Shown piece by piece: positions 4,062-5,843 of a DNA stretch of 5,843 bases; position 1 is the stretch's first letter; every line of letters begins with the position of its first letter. The stretch comes from an uncultured Christensenellaceae bacterium. GTDB taxonomy: Bacteria; Bacillota; Clostridia; Christensenellales; Pumilibacteraceae. The stretch is from positions 1 through 5,843 of the forward strand of contig CAJUQF010000114.1 in assembly GCA_910588315.1 (NCBI GenBank), written 5' to 3'. The position numbers and the translations under genes are program-made. The notes beneath the pieces are model-generated. The model had not been told where the DNA came from and did no database searches. It saw nothing but the letters and a program-made list of their open reading frames with translations.

Positions 4062-4354
4062 ATTGCCGCTCCTTGTTTTGTTAAAAATTCGTTTAACGGT
4101 TCGTTCCGTTTGAGTATTTCTTTTGCGCGCTTGGCATTCTCGTTCGCAGCGTGTATCGCTTCCGTGAGATCTCCGAACGTTGTCGCTATTCTGTAGCCTT
4201 TGCCGTCGGATAAAGCTATTACCGGACGCGTCTTTGCGATTTCGCTTATAACTCGCCTTGCCGCTCTGTCGCTGCAACCGAGCTTATATCGCAGCTCCAT
4301 GCGGCTCATTGTGCGTTGTTCCAATATTCGGATAATTTCGTCGTATTGTTCCAT
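4058..4354 (-). CDS. Small winged-helix DNA-binding protein
   Basis: The product has 98 residues, with GGAG eight bases upstream of the ATG and only 3 bases after the preceding stop. Residues 4-42 look like a three-helix HTH: YDEIIRILEQ, then SRMELRYKLGCSDRAARRVI, in which MELRYKLG would be helix 2 and SDRAARRVISEIA the recognition helix. They are followed by a hairpin wing, PVIALSDGKGYRIA (44-57). The last 40 residues are a charged helix (AIHAANENAKRAKEILKRN) that could mediate dimerisation or a partner contact. This arrangement resembles small HTH_11-type wHTH proteins common in Clostridia phage early regions. No target or phenotype is known to me. Its stop overlaps the ssb start as ATGA, so the two should be translationally coupled. 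It may be a regulator or a replication accessory protein. Confidence 0.65.
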   Translation of the reverse strand: MEQYDEIIRILEQRTMSRMELRYKLGCSDRAARRVISEIAKTRPVIALSDGKGYRIATTFGDLTEAIHAANENAKRAKEILKRNEPLNEFLTKQGAAI

Positions 4355-4357
4355 ATC

Positions 4358-4927
4358 TCATTCTCCAATAGCCCAAAGGCTCTTTATTTTGTCGAGTTCC
4401 TCGGGAGTCTTGGTCTCTATCCCGAGCTGTTTTGCTTCGTTTACCGCGCCGTCTATGAGCCTCGTCATTTCAACGGTATCAAGCGCGTGCGTCGGCTTGT
4501 AAATAGCATACTGCGCACATTTTACGCCTTTCGGCGATGTAAAATCGTTGAGCCATTTGTAGTATGTTATATCCGCACTTTCGGGTGCCACTGTTCGCGG
4601 CAAGGCTATTACCGCAGCTTGAGTGCCGTAATCTGTTACGAGTGATCGTTTGATTATCGTCTCGCTCGCGCTAAGCGCTTTTGCAATCTTTCCGACAAGC
4701 ACATGAAAGTATGCATTGGCGTTCAAACTTCGTTTTTCTTTGTGCCACGAGAATTGCGCTGTGAGGCGCTTGTTGGGGTCTATTTGCCCAGCATGCACTT
4801 TATCGAGTATTTGCTCGACCGACCGCCGTTCGCGGCTCGTAGCCCGTAAAGCCATTACGAGGGAACCGTCGCGATCGGTCAAGCAGTTTTCGATCGTGCA
4901 TTCAATTATTCCGAGTTCACTTGACAC
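4358..4927 (-). CDS. NinB/Orf-like phage recombination protein (probable recombination mediator)
   Basis: The product has 189 residues with a GTG start, supported by GAGGA eight bases upstream; the first 11 bases overlap the end of erf. The most telling segment is KRSLNANAYFHVLVGKIAKAL (split around residues 65-85), which matches the 'RSL-x-N-x-x-x-W/F' signature of NinB/Orf proteins. The C-terminal part reads HALDTVEMTRLIDG (147-160), then EAKQLGIETKTPEELD (164-179). That tail is typical of a widespread Bacillota phage family often annotated as hypothetical. In lambda, Orf/NinB binds SSB and single-stranded DNA and helps load the annealing protein. A similar role fits a gene between erf and ssb. 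The similarity to lambda Orf is short and remote, so the function is inference, while the phage-family call is reasonably safe. Confidence 0.6.
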   Translation of the reverse strand: MSSELGIIECTIENCLTDRDGSLVMALRATSRERRSVEQILDKVHAGQIDPNKRLTAQFSWHKEKRSLNANAYFHVLVGKIAKALSASETIIKRSLVTDYGTQAAVIALPRTVAPESADITYYKWLNDFTSPKGVKCAQYAIYKPTHALDTVEMTRLIDGAVNEAKQLGIETKTPEELDKIKSLWAIGE

Positions 4928-5606
4928 CTTGCTTTTCCTCTTTTATCTTGTTTTGCAGCCGGTCGTACAATTCTCCGAATTGACCGTTAGATAAGTCCTC
5001 GAAACTCTTTGCTTTGTAACATTTCTGCGCCACGATGTTCGCTTCCTCGAGCGTATGCGCCGTGCCCTGCATAAGGTATTCGAGCTGCAGTTGACGTTGC
5101 GACTTGACCTGTCGAACTTCTTGTTGCGGCTTCGGATCGTTGTTGTAAGCGCGCCGTACGGGTTTTGCGGCAGCGCTATTGCGAGTAGACGGCTGCGGCG
5201 TTTCGCTGTCGGGATCGACCATTTCCTCGGTCGGTATGCAAAAGACCTGAAAACACGCATATTTGAACGCTACGCTCATTGCCTTATTACTCGACTTGTC
5301 CGCGCTGTCCATGCCCTCGCCGATAACCGTTGCCGATACAAACGACCCGTCATCGGCGTAAAACGTGAATTTAACCTTGAGTATACTGTACAGCAGTTGT
5401 CCGCCGTTCTTTGTCGTGCGCTCCTCGCGCGTCTGTTCCAAGACCTCGGGAACGACGAATATGTTGTTATGTACGAATGCGGGTTGCAACGCGTTCATAA
5501 CATCGTCGACGCCTCGGTACATAAAGCCTTGCTGCTGATTCTTCTTATCCTTGCCGATTGCGCCAACCTCGGTCATTACGCCGCGCATTGCTTGATAAAT
5601 GTTCAT
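4917..5606 (-). CDS. erf: ERF-family single-strand DNA annealing protein (phage recombinase)
   Basis: The product has 229 residues and is predicted to anneal complementary single strands during phage recombination, working with SSB. Residues 1-125 match the ERF core: GFMYRGVDDVMNAL (27-40), a hydrophobic FVVPEV strand (50-55), LLYSILKVKFTFYADDGS (71-88), and the hallmark GEGMDSADKSSNKAMSVAFK (96-115) followed by a YACFQVFCIP stretch. A Pro/Arg/Gln-rich linker (about 138-170) leads to a helical tail (about 171-225). An in-frame GTG lies three codons upstream at 5613-5615, but ATG at 5604-5606 is preferred because AGGTGG sits 5-6 bases ahead of it. The GTG would leave no room for a ribosome binding site. 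The upstream Gp157 gene and downstream NinB-like and SSB genes form a recombination set. Family assignment is firm; activity is inferred. Confidence 0.92.
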   Translation of the reverse strand: MNIYQAMRGVMTEVGAIGKDKKNQQQGFMYRGVDDVMNALQPAFVHNNIFVVPEVLEQTREERTTKNGGQLLYSILKVKFTFYADDGSFVSATVIGEGMDSADKSSNKAMSVAFKYACFQVFCIPTEEMVDPDSETPQPSTRNSAAAKPVRRAYNNDPKPQQEVRQVKSQRQLQLEYLMQGTAHTLEEANIVAQKCYKAKSFEDLSNGQFGELYDRLQNKIKEEKQGVK

Positions 5607-5615
5607 TCTCACCAC

Positions 5616-5843
5616 CTACTTGATCTGAATGTTTTGCGTTTCCGCAACGTGTGCACCAGGCACAGTCAAGCCCGCCTTTATGGCATTCTTGATTTTTGTT
5701 TTATCGGGCGTTTTGGTGACTTTGGTTACTATGTATTCGTCGGGAAGCTCGTCCTCGTCGTCTATTACCGTAGATTCGCTCCTGCGGAACGAGACGACCG
5801 CGTGAACGCCGTCTATACGCTCTATCCCGCAATGCTTGAGTAC
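5616..5843 (-). CDS. Siphovirus Gp157-family protein, C-terminal 75 residues (5' end outside window)
   Basis: This reading frame enters from the right edge and ends at a TAG; I translated it by hand. It encodes 75 residues, including VSFRRSESTVIDDEDELP, then a charged stretch, PDKTKIKNAIKAG, VPGA and a final NIQIK. The order 'SFR-S-S-acidic-LP--Y', 'PDK--IK-A-KAG--VPGA' and '-N-QIK' is what I know from the C-terminus of Siphovirus Gp157 proteins. These are common in Bacillota phages, usually just upstream of a recombinase gene, as here. The N-terminal part, normally a long coiled-coil-like helical region, lies outside the window. Its biochemical role is not established. I recall the family being linked to phage resistance when expressed in Streptococcus thermophilus. 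The ERF gene follows directly, and its ribosome binding site overlaps this gene's stop codon. Confidence 0.85.
   Translation of the reverse strand, partial: VLKHCGIERIDGVHAVVSFRRSESTVIDDEDELPDEYIVTKVTKTPDKTKIKNAIKAGLTVPGAHVAETQNIQIK

Noticed and set aside
3699..4196. Rightward 165-residue open frame opposite ssb
   Set aside because: It is a shadow of ssb and the winged-helix gene with no start signal. The ssb reading is certain.
4062..4277. N-terminal extension of SSB to 202 residues
   Set aside because: The extension is the winged-helix gene read in another frame. The true SSB start at 4061 has its own ribosome binding site and the canonical MNKIMLIGNL opening.
4943..5260. Leftward 105-residue open frame inside erf
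   Set aside because: It is arginine/serine-rich, as expected from a shifted frame, and is fully inside the well-supported erf gene.

Overview
The window looks like the early (replication and recombination) region of a tailed phage or prophage of a Bacillota host, most likely in the Clostridia. The reasons are the gene set (Gp157, ERF, SSB, DUF6291-like protein, replisome-organizer protein, DnaC-like loader, RinA/ArpU-like regulator), near-perfect AAAGGAGG-type ribosome binding sites, very tight gene packing and strong sigma-A-type promoters. No integrase, CI-type repressor, structural gene or host gene is present, so prophage and free phage cannot be told apart here.

Layout. Almost everything is transcribed leftward (minus strand). 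On the right (5843 to 3669) is a recombination block: the C-terminal end of a Gp157 protein, an ERF single-strand annealing protein, a NinB/Orf-like protein, a small winged-helix protein and SSB. On the left (3215 to 102) is a replication block: a 44-residue basic ORF that is easy to miss, an unknown 96-residue protein, a short DUF6291-like protein, a replisome organizer carrying tandem repeats, a DnaC-like helicase loader, two unknown small proteins and a RinA/ArpU-like late regulator. Most neighbours overlap or lie within a few bases, which suggests translational coupling. Positions 1-101 are non-coding and hold a possible late promoter.

The most interesting part is 3231-3665. Here the leftward run is interrupted by one rightward gene for a probable ribbon-helix-helix DNA-binding protein. 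It ends 3 bp from the end of SSB. Its promoter (TTGACA-18-TATACT) is back to back with a perfect-consensus leftward promoter (TTGACA-17-TATAAT) that should drive the replication block. Four copies of a TATACAA/TTGTATA half-site lie in and between the two promoters. I read this as a compact regulatory switch placed between recombination and replication genes. The switch function is inference; the promoters and repeats are seen directly.

Other points are three 15-bp iteron-like repeats plus three GGTATACCGT repeats inside the replisome-organizer gene (a candidate replication origin), and a terminator-like hairpin between the first and second genes of the replication operon.
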